NCBI RefSeq assembly: GCF_900167085.1
Contig: NZ_FUXA01000009.1
Location: 117,557 to 181,556 of the forward strand
Source of the DNA: Eubacterium ruminantium
GTDB taxonomy: Bacteria; Bacillota; Clostridia; Lachnospirales; Lachnospiraceae
DNA: 64,000 nt
Reading direction: 5' to 3'
Part shown: positions 37,198 through 45,561 of the stretch, one piece after another
Numbering within the stretch: the first letter of the stretch is position 1
How the letters are laid out: every line of letters starts with the position of its first letter
Notes under the pieces: model-generated
Database searches by the model: none
Seen by the model: only the letters and a program-made list of their open reading frames with translations
Told to the model about the DNA's origin: nothing
Translations under genes and position numbers: made by a program

Positions 37198-37917
37198 TCA
37201 GTCATCCGCTCCGTCGCTTGTATCGATGCTGCAGATTTCTGAAATCGATTTTATCTTCTTGATATTTTTATTATCTGCTTTGTTACCTGCCTTTTTAGAA
37301 GATGCGTTGCCGCTCTTCTCATTTTCATCTTTCATAGTTTCTTCAGTGATCCTGATCCTTTTAATACCATTCACACTGTCTTCTTTAATGGACTGTCCTT
37401 TGCCGTTTCCACCGGAAACAGAATTAGAATTTCCTTTACCGTTTCCGCCGGATACGCTGTTCTGATTTCCGACCACTATGCCTCTGTTTGCAAAATATCT
37501 GACACGAAGCTTAGCAAAGAGGTCAACCATCAAAACTATAAATATAAAGAATACCGTCGTAAAAATACCGAACTTCAGATATTCGATTCCATTTAATTCA
37601 TCAACAGTTCTATCCTGCTTTATAAACCACATCTTCTCTTCAATAAATGTAGTTATGCAATATCCCATACCGAGACTTACTACTGCCCATAGAAAAAATG
37701 CAAGCATTCTTCTATACCAAACTTGTCTTTGTTTATATTTATTTCTGTTGTCGAGTATCACGTATAAGTATCCGAAAACCGAAGGCAGAAGAAGGTTCGC
37801 AATAACCGTCAAAAGATGCCTGTTCATATTCTCATCAACAGCTTCTGCGGCTATAAAAAGTATCCAGTTTGCAAGCAGAAGTTCCAGCGTGATAAAGATT
37901 GAAAATCTGTCTTTCAT
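37198..37917 (-). CDS. Hypothetical four-span membrane protein with Gly/Asn repeats
   Basis: Not recognised. The 239 residues have four hydrophobic segments (about 7-25, 35-53, 72-90 and 117-135), then a cytoplasmic-looking tail of about 90 residues with a duplicated NSVSGGNGKG unit and a Lys/Asp-rich end. It follows three iterated palindromes on its 5' side (37949-38002) and may share that control region with the divergent gene at 38151. It is 45 bases upstream of citrate synthase and could be cotranscribed with it. Confidence 0.65.
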   Translation of the reverse strand: MKDRFSIFITLELLLANWILFIAAEAVDENMNRHLLTVIANLLLPSVFGYLYVILDNRNKYKQRQVWYRRMLAFFLWAVVSLGMGYCITTFIEEKMWFIKQDRTVDELNGIEYLKFGIFTTVFFIFIVLMVDLFAKLRVRYFANRGIVVGNQNSVSGGNGKGNSNSVSGGNGKGQSIKEDSVNGIKRIRITEETMKDENEKSGNASSKKAGNKADNKNIKKIKSISEICSIDTSDGADD

Positions 37918-37948
37918 TTCTACACCTTTTATGACTTTGACTTATTTA

Positions 37949-38002
37949 ACTGCATTTACACAGCCCACTGTATTTACACAGCCCACTGTATTTAGACAGC
38001 CT
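37949..38002. repeat. Three 18-bp direct repeats, each with a palindrome
   Basis: Units at 37949-37966, 37967-37984 and 37985-38002. On the minus strand each contains CTGT, six bases, then ACAG (GCAG in one copy). They lie 32 bases before the start of the leftward gene in a divergent intergenic region. The regular spacing suggests stacked binding sites for a dimeric regulator. Confidence 0.75.
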
Positions 38003-38150
38003 TAAACAGTATAACATATAACTATAGTATTTTTCGACATTTTTTGCATTTTTAGGACAAAAAACTCCATTTGGCCATTTAATTTTTTGTTATTTAAGAT
38101 TAATGTATACCTAAAGTTCCACATATTGAAGAAAATGAGGAGGTGATGCA

Positions 38151-39095
38151 ATGTCATTAAAAAATGATCTTAACCGTATATTGATTGAAAATGCACTTCG
38201 ACTTAATCTTAAAAGTTTTGATTCGGATGAAAAGCGCTGTATCAGGCGTCTTATCGATACCGGAGCATCTCTGTCCAAAAATCACACGGAACGCGGTGTT
38301 TTTTCGGGCATAAGCGATCTCTACGCCAATGGTGACAGTTTATATTATGATGCCACTTCACAACTTTTCAAATCTGTAGACCGCGACAAACTTATCACTT
38401 TCGGTGTGAATTTCGGTTATAACACTTTTAATATAAGCGCGAAAACTCTTTCGGATTTTGCAAAAACAAAGTCTAAATTTATTCCTTGGATTGCTGATAT
38501 GGATGTTACTACAGCAAATGAGTTGAAATACCGTTCTGACACATTTGGTAATTTATTGAAGCATTATACAGCTTACGGGATAAATGCATTCATCCTCAGA
38601 TTTGATGAAGGCATTGCTGACGAGGCTTATTTTAATATTCTTTCCTCTGTCAGGGAATATAAATACACTAATTTCATCCTGTTCCTGTCTAACGATGTCC
38701 TTTCAAAGGATCTCATAAATGAAATGAGCTCTCTCTCAAATCTTTTGACAGTATTACCTTTCAGCTCATCAAACTATATAAACCAGCTTGAAATGGTTGA
38801 ATCAGCAGGAATACTTAATGCATCTGCGTATAAATTTTCAAATGATTTTTCGAATGAATTTAAATCACTTGAAATATTTGAGAAAATATCAGGCAACCGT
38901 TGCCCGGTGGCCATAGTTGAGACAAATTCGGATCTTAGTCCCGATGATGTAAGACTTTTCAACAGTGGTATCTCCACTCTCCGTGAAAATCTTACCTCGC
39001 CTGTATTTATCATTAATCTTAATGCAGATATTCAGGCAATCAACAAAAAGATAATCGGCAAAGAAGTGGGCACTCACATAAATGTAAAGGCCTGA
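38151..39095 (+). CDS. Hypothetical cytoplasmic protein
   Basis: Not recognised. The 314-residue protein has no membrane segment and shows alternating helix and strand patterns, such as KLITFGVNFGYNTFNIS, FIPWIADMDV and NFILFLSNDVLS, which could be an alpha/beta barrel; that is inference. No catalytic signature can be named. It has an unusually complete ribosome binding site, AGGAGGTGAT, five to six bases before ATG 38151, so translation should be strong. Its last eight bases lie in a 41-bp duplicated segment that also forms the end of the convergent TetR gene. Confidence 0.7.
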   Translation: MSLKNDLNRILIENALRLNLKSFDSDEKRCIRRLIDTGASLSKNHTERGVFSGISDLYANGDSLYYDATSQLFKSVDRDKLITFGVNFGYNTFNISAKTLSDFAKTKSKFIPWIADMDVTTANELKYRSDTFGNLLKHYTAYGINAFILRFDEGIADEAYFNILSSVREYKYTNFILFLSNDVLSKDLINEMSSLSNLLTVLPFSSSNYINQLEMVESAGILNASAYKFSNDFSNEFKSLEIFEKISGNRCPVAIVETNSDLSPDDVRLFNSGISTLRENLTSPVFIINLNADIQAINKKIIGKEVGTHINVKA

Positions 39096-39169
39096 TGATC
39101 ACACAACTTATCTTTATCAGATGATTTAAGGCCTGATGATCACACGGCTTATCTTTATCAGATGATTTC
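39088..39169. repeat. 41-bp tandem direct duplication at a convergent gene junction
   Basis: Copies at 39088-39128 and 39129-39169 differ at only three positions. The first contains the stop of the rightward 314-residue gene, and the second encodes the last 14 or so residues of the TetR-like regulator. The duplication probably arose by slippage or recombination and reset one of the two gene ends. Confidence 0.85.
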
Positions 39170-39680
39170 TGAATGAAGATACGAATTCATCAGGAGGTAT
39201 CAGTTCATCCATCTGAAGCCATCTTACAAGTGCTGAAATACTAAGATCGCATAAAAGAGCGGTGAATAGATCATCATTACCATCTTCAATCGCTTCCATG
39301 AAATACTTGGTTACAGGATATATAGCATCATGAAAATGCTCTTTAAAGGAATTCTGCCCCTCTATCATCAGAGCCTTGCGGTAGAATTCCTTTTCTGTAT
39401 AGAAATACTCCGCCATTTCAGACATAATTCTCCAAAGCTTATCTACTATATCCTCATCAGTATTGTCATCATAATTGATATTAACATTTTCCATAAAACC
39501 GATATCGAATATCCAGTTTAAAAGATCGTATTTATCACAAAAATGATAATAAAAACTCTTACGGTTCATACCGCAGCTTTCGCAAATATCCGATATACTT
39601 ATCTTATCAAAACTTTTAACCTGCATAAGATTCTTCAAAGAATCCGCAAGTGCATTTTTGGTTATATTCGAATCCGCCAT
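39126..39680 (-). CDS. TetR/AcrR family transcriptional regulator
   Basis: DNA-binding regulator of 184 residues. The N-terminal helix-turn-helix is clear: ITKNALADSLKNLMQVKSFDKISISDICE then MNRKSFYYHFCDKYDLLNW. The C-terminal domain resembles the TetR subgroup found with dihydroxyacetone kinase regulators. ATG 39680 has GGGGG about 12 bases upstream; a TTG start six codons earlier is less likely. It lies upstream of nothing on its own strand, but is 42 bases after the cls start region, so cls is a candidate neighbour in the same transcript. Confidence 0.85.
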   Translation of the reverse strand: MADSNITKNALADSLKNLMQVKSFDKISISDICESCGMNRKSFYYHFCDKYDLLNWIFDIGFMENVNINYDDNTDEDIVDKLWRIMSEMAEYFYTEKEFYRKALMIEGQNSFKEHFHDAIYPVTKYFMEAIEDGNDDLFTALLCDLSISALVRWLQMDELIPPDEFVSSFRNHLIKISRVIIRP

Positions 39681-39722
39681 GCTACACGCTACCCCCAAAA
39701 GGCTTTTATTTTACTAAATTGA

Positions 39723-41306
39723 TCAAACCATAGGTGCAAAGAATATCAGAAGAGAATCAAATAATTTTCCGAAGATATTTCTCCTGATATCTTCTTCGGT
39801 CTGAAGATGTGACTCTTTAAATGTCTTGATCATATCTTTTCGAAGTTCCGCAACAGCCTCACATTTATATAAAAGAACAGCATCTTCAAAATGCAGGAAA
39901 AGGCTCCTGTAATCCAGATTAACCGTTCCGACTATTGCTTTATCATTGTCGGAAAGCATACATTTTGAATGGATAAATCCCGGAGTATATTCATAAATCT
40001 TCACTCCCGCTACCATAAGTTTCTTATAATTTGACCTCGTAATCCTGAAAATAAGTTTTTTATCAGGTATATGCGGTGTGACTATCCTTACATCAACCCC
40101 TCGTCCCGCTGCGAGTTTCAGTGCATCTATCATTGCTGTACTCGGAACAAGATAAGGTGTGAAAACATATAGGCACTTTTCCGATTGATTTATAAGCTCA
40201 AGATACGCATTTTCAGAAAGAGGAATATCATCAAAAGGTTCATCTCCGAAAGGCTGGACAAAACCGTCATTTACAAACATTGCGTCATGATGATGATGCG
40301 GAAGATAACTGCTTATCCTCTTCATTTCCTCAGGAGTTTCAATCTTCCTGCTACTTCGCCCGATCTTCATGGATTCCCACATCTCGAGATACATGATAGT
40401 AAGATTCTGAACGGCCTCGCCTTCAAGACGAACTCCCGCATCTTTCCATTTTCCAAATGGACTGTTGATATTTATATATCTGTCGGCAAGATTGATGCCG
40501 CCTGTATATGCTATATAACCATCAATAATGGTCATTTTTCTATGGTCTCGATTATTCGTCAGCATTGTAAAAAGCGGCTTAACTCTGTTGAACTTTTTAC
40601 AATGAATATTCTTATGAAGGCTGTTCAGATATCTGTCATATCTTTTCGGAAGCCATGTGATACAGCCAAGATCATCATAAAGAATCCTGACCTCAACCCC
40701 TTCCTCAGCCTTCTGCTTCAATGCCGCAAGAATACTGTTCCATACAGTACTTCTCTCGATCATAAAGTATTCCATAAAAATATAATGCTCGGCATTTCTT
40801 ATGGCATTGAGAAGCCCTTCATACTGCTCCTCGCCGCAAGAAAGATAAGTAACCTGAGTATTCTTATGAACAGGATAACGCTGAGATTTAACAATATAAT
40901 TACAGGTTGAATGAAGCCTGCTGTCATTTTTATAAATCTCATCAAGGACGTTCATGTCCTGATTATGAAATGCACTGTATTTTATCTTGGCATCCTCAAC
41001 ACGCTTCGCATATTTCCTTCCCTGCCTCTGGTTTCCGCATATCATATAGAACGGAACACCGAAGAACGGGAAGAGAAGAATTGCCATTATCCAGATAGTT
41101 TCATATTCTCTCTCCGTTTTATTGGAATTAAGAACATAAACCGTATATATAAATGCAAGAAGCGAAACCATCATTCTGACATATTTATAGCCATTGAATA
41201 AATGACCATATACCAGGAAAAACCACACAACCTGAAGGATTATCAGCATTGCTGTGATAAATGCCCGGCTAAATATGACCTTATAGATTTTTCCCAGAAA
41301 TCTCAT
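39723..41306 (-). CDS. cls: Cardiolipin synthase
   Basis: Phospholipase-D family enzyme making cardiolipin from two phosphatidylglycerol molecules at the membrane. The 527 residues begin with two hydrophobic segments (about 10-60), then a third short one, then two HKD motifs: HRKMTIIDGYIAYTGG near 230 and HSKCMLSDNDKAIVGTVNLD near 445. Length and layout match the bacterial ClsA/Cls type. ATG 41306 is 24 bases after the cysteine-cluster gene. Confidence 0.94.
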   Translation of the reverse strand: MRFLGKIYKVIFSRAFITAMLIILQVVWFFLVYGHLFNGYKYVRMMVSLLAFIYTVYVLNSNKTEREYETIWIMAILLFPFFGVPFYMICGNQRQGRKYAKRVEDAKIKYSAFHNQDMNVLDEIYKNDSRLHSTCNYIVKSQRYPVHKNTQVTYLSCGEEQYEGLLNAIRNAEHYIFMEYFMIERSTVWNSILAALKQKAEEGVEVRILYDDLGCITWLPKRYDRYLNSLHKNIHCKKFNRVKPLFTMLTNNRDHRKMTIIDGYIAYTGGINLADRYININSPFGKWKDAGVRLEGEAVQNLTIMYLEMWESMKIGRSSRKIETPEEMKRISSYLPHHHHDAMFVNDGFVQPFGDEPFDDIPLSENAYLELINQSEKCLYVFTPYLVPSTAMIDALKLAAGRGVDVRIVTPHIPDKKLIFRITRSNYKKLMVAGVKIYEYTPGFIHSKCMLSDNDKAIVGTVNLDYRSLFLHFEDAVLLYKCEAVAELRKDMIKTFKESHLQTEEDIRRNIFGKLFDSLLIFFAPMV

Positions 41307-41330
41307 ACCCCTTGCTCCCTCATCAATAAG

Positions 41331-42002
41331 TTACTTAATATGATTTATCTCTCTCACTGCTATCTTAAATCTCTCGTCGAACTGCGGATAAAAATCATTT
41401 TCCAGATTATAAGGTGTGGAATAGAAAACCTGCAAAATATAAAGCATCAGTTTTCGTTTTAACCCTTCATCAAGATTGGCCGCCTTCTTCGCTGCCATCT
41501 TTGTAAAGTTATGCCATTTTCTGACAAATGCCGTATATTTATCAAGATCCGGTGTGTCGATCCATTTGCTGACCTTGACTTTACTTCTGTTCTTCATACT
41601 GCATTCATTTACCTGAAGAAAATAACTGAAGTCCTGCCCCTGATAAATCCTTCCGAGGGGGAACAATCTGCATATTCCCGGCCTGTAAGGATGTATGCTG
41701 CAGCGTCCTTTTTCATTTAAAAATCTGCATCCTTCTTTAGCCCCCGACATAAGCATATTCGGAATTATTATCCCGTCGATCACGCTTAATTCAATCTCAT
41801 TCCCAACAAGAGCTTCGAATGCTTTGCCTGTCCCGGCCGTCAATCTATATATATCCAAAGGGTCAAGCGTTATGGATTTACCCATGTCCTGACTGCAACA
41901 CTTATGGCAGTCGCGGCAATCATGACAATCCGCTTTGACCATATCATTTAATCCATAAATCCTTCCATCGGAAAAACTTTTGAAATCTTCAAAACGCTGC
42001 AT
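41331..42002 (-). CDS. YkgJ family cysteine-cluster protein
   Basis: Putative metal-chelating protein of 223 residues. The N-terminal CHDCRDCHKCC cluster (residues 26-36), then CRFLNEKGRCSIHPYRPGIC near 92-111, match the zinc/iron-chelating YkgJ family, whose precise function is unknown. The C-terminal half is basic and helical. The start has GGTGG upstream. It probably forms a two-gene operon with cls. Confidence 0.85.
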   Translation of the reverse strand: MQRFEDFKSFSDGRIYGLNDMVKADCHDCRDCHKCCSQDMGKSITLDPLDIYRLTAGTGKAFEALVGNEIELSVIDGIIIPNMLMSGAKEGCRFLNEKGRCSIHPYRPGICRLFPLGRIYQGQDFSYFLQVNECSMKNRSKVKVSKWIDTPDLDKYTAFVRKWHNFTKMAAKKAANLDEGLKRKLMLYILQVFYSTPYNLENDFYPQFDERFKIAVREINHIK

Positions 42003-42224
42003 AAAAAACCACCAATCATGATAAAATATTAGTCACGTCTAATTTTAACAATTCGTCAAATAAAATACAACCTTTCAAGATTCATAAGTTAATGAAAAAT
42101 TCGTGAAATAATGCTATTTTAGTTACTTTTTCTATTGTTTTTTTGATACATTCGTGATAAATTAACACTATTGATACATCATAGAATTAAATATGGTAAA
42201 GTATTTATTGTAGGAGGTTATATT

Positions 42225-43043
42225 ATGCCAAACGATTATGAAAACTTTAATGGTTCTGACATGAATAATTCTCAGAATTATAATCAGTATTATAATCAGA
42301 ACTATTATTCAAGTCAGAACACTACTAACTCATATCAGTACGCAACAGGCCCTGTGGTTACATCAAACCGATATTCACAGACAATGCGTTACTCTATGAA
42401 GGATGTTATGTCAAGAACATTCTTGTACATGACAATCGCATTACTTTTAACAGCTATTTCAGCTATGGCCGTTTATACAACAAATCCTTATTTTCTTGTA
42501 ACAAACGGTATGTCAACATTCATTCTTCTTGCAATAGTTGAAGTTGGAGTTGTTATCGGTGCTTCATTCGCAGTTAAAGCAAATAATGCTTTCCTTGCAG
42601 GTGTATTGTTCGTTATATATTCTATAGTAAACGGTTTGACACTTTCAGTTATCTTACTTGTATATACTGAAGCATCAATCGCGAAAGTATTCTTCCTTAC
42701 AGCCGGACTTTTCGGTGTAATGGCAGTTATGGGATTCACAACAAACAGAGACCTTACAAGCATGGGTTCACTTTTAATGATAGGTCTTTTCGGAATCATT
42801 ATCGGTTCATTAATTAATCTTTTCCTTCATTCAACAGGACTTGATTACTTTATAACAATCGCCTGTATTGCTATCTTCCTTGGACTTACAGCTTATGATA
42901 CACAGAAGATTAAGCACATTGCGATGAACAATCCGGGATACAGCTTATCAACAATCGCTCTTTATGGAGCTATTGAACTTTATCTCGACTTCATCAACCT
43001 CTTCCTTAAGCTCCTTAGACTTTTAGGAAAGGCAAGAAACTAA
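42225..43043 (+). CDS. Bax inhibitor-1/YccA family membrane protein
   Basis: Seven-span membrane protein of the BI-1 (TMBIM) family, some of which are proton-dependent calcium leak channels. The 272 residues have an Asn/Tyr/Gln-rich hydrophilic N-terminus (residues 1-55), then six or seven hydrophobic segments, with GLTAYDTQKIKHIAM and the C-terminal YGAIELYLDFINLFLKLLRL diagnostic of the family. ATG 42225 has TAGGAGG. It is followed by its own terminator. Confidence 0.92.
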   Translation: MPNDYENFNGSDMNNSQNYNQYYNQNYYSSQNTTNSYQYATGPVVTSNRYSQTMRYSMKDVMSRTFLYMTIALLLTAISAMAVYTTNPYFLVTNGMSTFILLAIVEVGVVIGASFAVKANNAFLAGVLFVIYSIVNGLTLSVILLVYTEASIAKVFFLTAGLFGVMAVMGFTTNRDLTSMGSLLMIGLFGIIIGSLINLFLHSTGLDYFITIACIAIFLGLTAYDTQKIKHIAMNNPGYSLSTIALYGAIELYLDFINLFLKLLRLLGKARN

Positions 43044-43073
43044 TTTACTTATTACATTAAAACAGCCATAAAT

Positions 43074-43107
43074 AAAGCTACGTACCTTTCATGATACGTA
43101 GCTTTTT
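43074..43107 (+). terminator. Terminator after the BI-1 gene
   Basis: AAAGCTACGTA and TACGTAGCTTT form an 11-base perfect stem with a 10-base loop, then TTTTT. It probably also stops transcripts from the convergent zinc-lipoprotein gene. Confidence 0.85.
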
Positions 43108-43163
43108 CTATGTCCATTATTGTGAATTTTTGGAAAGTGTTTTACGGTAATATTTTATGGATA

Positions 43164-44396
43164 TTATTTCAGTCCTTCTGAAAGTGCCTCAAGGTTCTTC
43201 TCCATTGTACCGAGATATGTAACTCCTTTTTCTATATCCTTACTTGTTATAGACTGGAGAGAATTAATCTCTACTATGCTCTGATCCTGAGACTTTGTAC
43301 TAGCCTTAACTGTTTCAGCAATCTTCTTATCTGAATTCTCAATAACAAATATTGTCTTAAGACCTAATTCATCGATCTTTCCTGCGAGGAAAGCGATTGT
43401 TTCAAAGCTTGCTTCTGATTCTGCACTACATCCAACAAATGCCGCAAAATAATCAATACCGTAATCATCTACAAGATAACGGAATGGGAATCTGTCTCCG
43501 AATACAACTGTTTTATTTGTAGCATTCTTTACTTCTTCTTCATACTTCTTATCAAGCTCATCAAGTTTTGCAACATATGAATCTGCATTTGTCTTATAGC
43601 TGTCCTTATTAGCAGGATCTATCTCTTCGATTCCGCCTTCGATGGCATTTACAAGTACCTTTGCGTTCTTAAGTGAAAGCCAAACATGCTCATCATATTC
43701 AACTTCACCTTCTTCATGATGATGTCCACCATCATGATCCTCGTCATGATCTTCATCGTGATCGTCATGGTCTGCCTCTTCTGCTTCATCGTGATCATCA
43801 TGATCTTCTTCTGCTTCGTCGTGATCATTATGATCTTCTTCTGCTTCGTCGTGATCGTCATGATCTTCTTCTGCTTCGTCGTGATCGTCATCCTTTTCAT
43901 GATCATGCTCATGTTCAGATTCCTGCATACCTTCCTTTAATTCCTCTTCCTTAACACTATCGCCAAGGCTGTCAAGAAGGTTAATTACTTTAAGATCCTT
44001 ATTCTCTGCTGACTTAAGAGCATCATCAACCCATCCATCAGATTCGCCGCCGACATAAATGAACATGTCAGCCTCACCAATCTTCTTTATATCATCAACT
44101 GTAGGCTGATAGCTGTGAAGATCAACACCGTTATCAAGAAGAAGAGTAAGCTCATAATTATCAATCTTGTCGCCTATTACTTCTTTAGCCCAGTCATACT
44201 GAGGAAATGTTGTACATACTATACTGTATTTATCTTCAACCTTTTCTTCTGTACCAACTTCTTCAGTAACTGTGATTTCCGCTTTAGTTTCGTCTACCTT
44301 ATTATCTTTTTTATCATCATTCTTGCTGCATCCTGATAAAACGCTTGCGCCAAGTGCCATAGTTGTGAGGATTGCTGCTAATTTTCTCTTTTTCAT
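43164..44396 (-). CDS. znuA: Zinc ABC transporter substrate-binding lipoprotein (ZnuA/AdcA-like)
   Basis: Captures zinc at the cell surface and hands it to an ABC permease. The 410-residue protein has a lipoprotein signal (MKKRKLAAILTTMALGASVL then SGC, lipidated Cys near 23), the first metal-site His in VDLHSYQPTVDDI, and a His/Asp/Glu-rich loop (about 160-240) typical of zinc rather than manganese binders. Further ligands are seen in YDEHVWLSLKNAK and ENSDKKIAETVKA. The loop is expanded by four tandem 30-bp DNA repeats. No permease or ATPase gene is adjacent, so the partner is elsewhere. It lies downstream of the 101-residue gene and a Fur/Zur-like operator. Confidence 0.92.
   Translation of the reverse strand: MKKRKLAAILTTMALGASVLSGCSKNDDKKDNKVDETKAEITVTEEVGTEEKVEDKYSIVCTTFPQYDWAKEVIGDKIDNYELTLLLDNGVDLHSYQPTVDDIKKIGEADMFIYVGGESDGWVDDALKSAENKDLKVINLLDSLGDSVKEEELKEGMQESEHEHDHEKDDDHDEAEEDHDDHDEAEEDHNDHDEAEEDHDDHDEAEEADHDDHDEDHDEDHDGGHHHEEGEVEYDEHVWLSLKNAKVLVNAIEGGIEEIDPANKDSYKTNADSYVAKLDELDKKYEEEVKNATNKTVVFGDRFPFRYLVDDYGIDYFAAFVGCSAESEASFETIAFLAGKIDELGLKTIFVIENSDKKIAETVKASTKSQDQSIVEINSLQSITSKDIEKGVTYLGTMEKNLEALSEGLK
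43771..43890 (-). repeat. Four 30-bp tandem repeats in znuA
   Basis: Units of 30 bases (43771, 43801, 43831, 43861) code for ten-residue blocks of the type DHDEAEEDHD. They expand the zinc-binding loop and could vary in number between strains. Confidence 0.85.
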
Positions 44397-44453
44397 TTGT
44401 AAAACTCCTTATGTGTAAAATAAAATCAAACCGTTACGATATGATATTTATAA

Positions 44454-44759
44454 TCAGATAAGAAGTCCCACCCGTTGAAAATACAAGGAATTACATGCAT
44501 TTCTTACTTTTATGCATATTACCGGACATTTCTCGCTCAAAGTAACTGTAATAACTCTGACCTGTGATCCTGTAACATTTTTCTCACCGGTAAGAATCTT
44601 TTCCGCCTGCTTAAGTTCGAAGCAGATAGGACAGTCATCACCGGAGCAATCATGATCCATTTCCCTTATGATGAACAAAACAGAAAAAAGTATTGAAATG
44701 ATCAAAGCAGCTGCCATAAAAAATGATATAATGCGTGTATTCTTTTGCTTTGTAATCAT
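44454..44759 (-). CDS. Small membrane protein with Cys-rich motif, upstream of znuA
   Basis: Function unknown. The 101-residue protein has one hydrophobic segment (residues 10-30, IISFFMAAALIISILFSVLF) and then HDCSGDDCPICFELKQAEKI, a Cys/His cluster suited to metal binding. Proteins with this layout are often found beside zinc uptake genes. It is the first gene after the zinc-type operator, 57 bases upstream of znuA, and is probably cotranscribed. I infer a link to zinc; the sequence does not show a function. Confidence 0.65.
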   Translation of the reverse strand: MITKQKNTRIISFFMAAALIISILFSVLFIIREMDHDCSGDDCPICFELKQAEKILTGEKNVTGSQVRVITVTLSEKCPVICIKVRNACNSLYFQRVGLLI

Positions 44760-44781
44760 TTTGCATCTCCTTATTCAATTT

Positions 44782-44832
44782 TGCAAATCATTTGCATTTT
44801 GCAATTATAGCACTCATGCCCTATAACGTCAA
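44782..44832 (-). promoter_or_regulatory. Promoter with Fur-family (Zur-like) operator
   Basis: On the minus strand TTGACG (44832-44827), 17 bases, TATAAT (44809-44804). Seven bases downstream is the perfect 7-1-7 palindrome TGCAAATCATTTGCA (44796-44782), the geometry of Fur-family boxes, lying over the transcription start. The zinc gene downstream makes Zur the likely regulator. Confidence 0.75.
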
Positions 44833-44894
44833 GTTTTAAGAAAAACCTATTTATAAAGATAAACGAGACGGTTATGATGATAGCATCACTCTAT

Positions 44895-45434
44895 CTATTT
44901 TTGTAATTCATACATAATGAGTGTCATCTTGTCATTTATCACTAGCTCCTCGCCTGTTCTTATAAACCCACATTTCTCGTACAAGTGGCAGTTACCCTTT
45001 TCCTGAAGTATTGTCTCCAGTTTCCAGGTTGTAACTTCAGGTAACATTTGAAAGGCCTGTTGAATCGCTACATAGCCTATCCCTCTATTTTGAAATTCAG
45101 GAAGAATGAAAAGCGGACTGATAAATGAAATCTTTTTCTCATTCGGATCATTATGCCCGATATTTATCACTCCGACCCTTGCACCATCCATCATGATGAA
45201 ATAATACTTTCTGTTCTCTGCAGCGAATCTTGCCTTAATACGATCAATCGACTCGATCGCAGGGGAACATTCATCATGATACTTTTCGTATAATGGCATA
45301 AAGCTCTTAACCTGCATTTCATGTAATACAGGTAATTCATCCTCTTTGACTTCCACCAGTCTTAAATGTCTCGCAAGTTCCTTGTAGCTCTTATCCGGCA
45401 TATTGAAATGATCCTTTATCATCTTTAAATCCAT
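44895..45434 (-). CDS. GNAT family N-acetyltransferase
   Basis: Acetyltransferase of unknown substrate, 179 residues. The acetyl-CoA motif A is LPEFQNRGIGYVAIQQAF (about 120-137), preceded by a strand pattern FISPLFILPE, and followed by YEKCGFIRTGEE typical of motif B. ATG 45434 with GGAGGAG is preferred over the longer frame to 45512. It is likely transcribed alone. Confidence 0.85.
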   Translation of the reverse strand: MDLKMIKDHFNMPDKSYKELARHLRLVEVKEDELPVLHEMQVKSFMPLYEKYHDECSPAIESIDRIKARFAAENRKYYFIMMDGARVGVINIGHNDPNEKKISFISPLFILPEFQNRGIGYVAIQQAFQMLPEVTTWKLETILQEKGNCHLYEKCGFIRTGEELVINDKMTLIMYELQK

Positions 45435-45561
45435 AAATCTCTCCTCCTTACCAGTTATATTTAAACAAAAAGGAGACACTACATTTTGCAGTATCTCCAT
45501 AGACTTTACCAATAAAAATACCGCCTACGCACTTAGCATAAGCGGTACTTTTATCAAATAA

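Noticed and set aside
43649..43954. Open frames on both strands in other frames over the znuA repeat
   Set aside because: They arise from the tandem 30-bp repeat, are His/Met/Thr-rich low complexity, and have no ribosome site; the znuA frame has signal peptide and family motifs.
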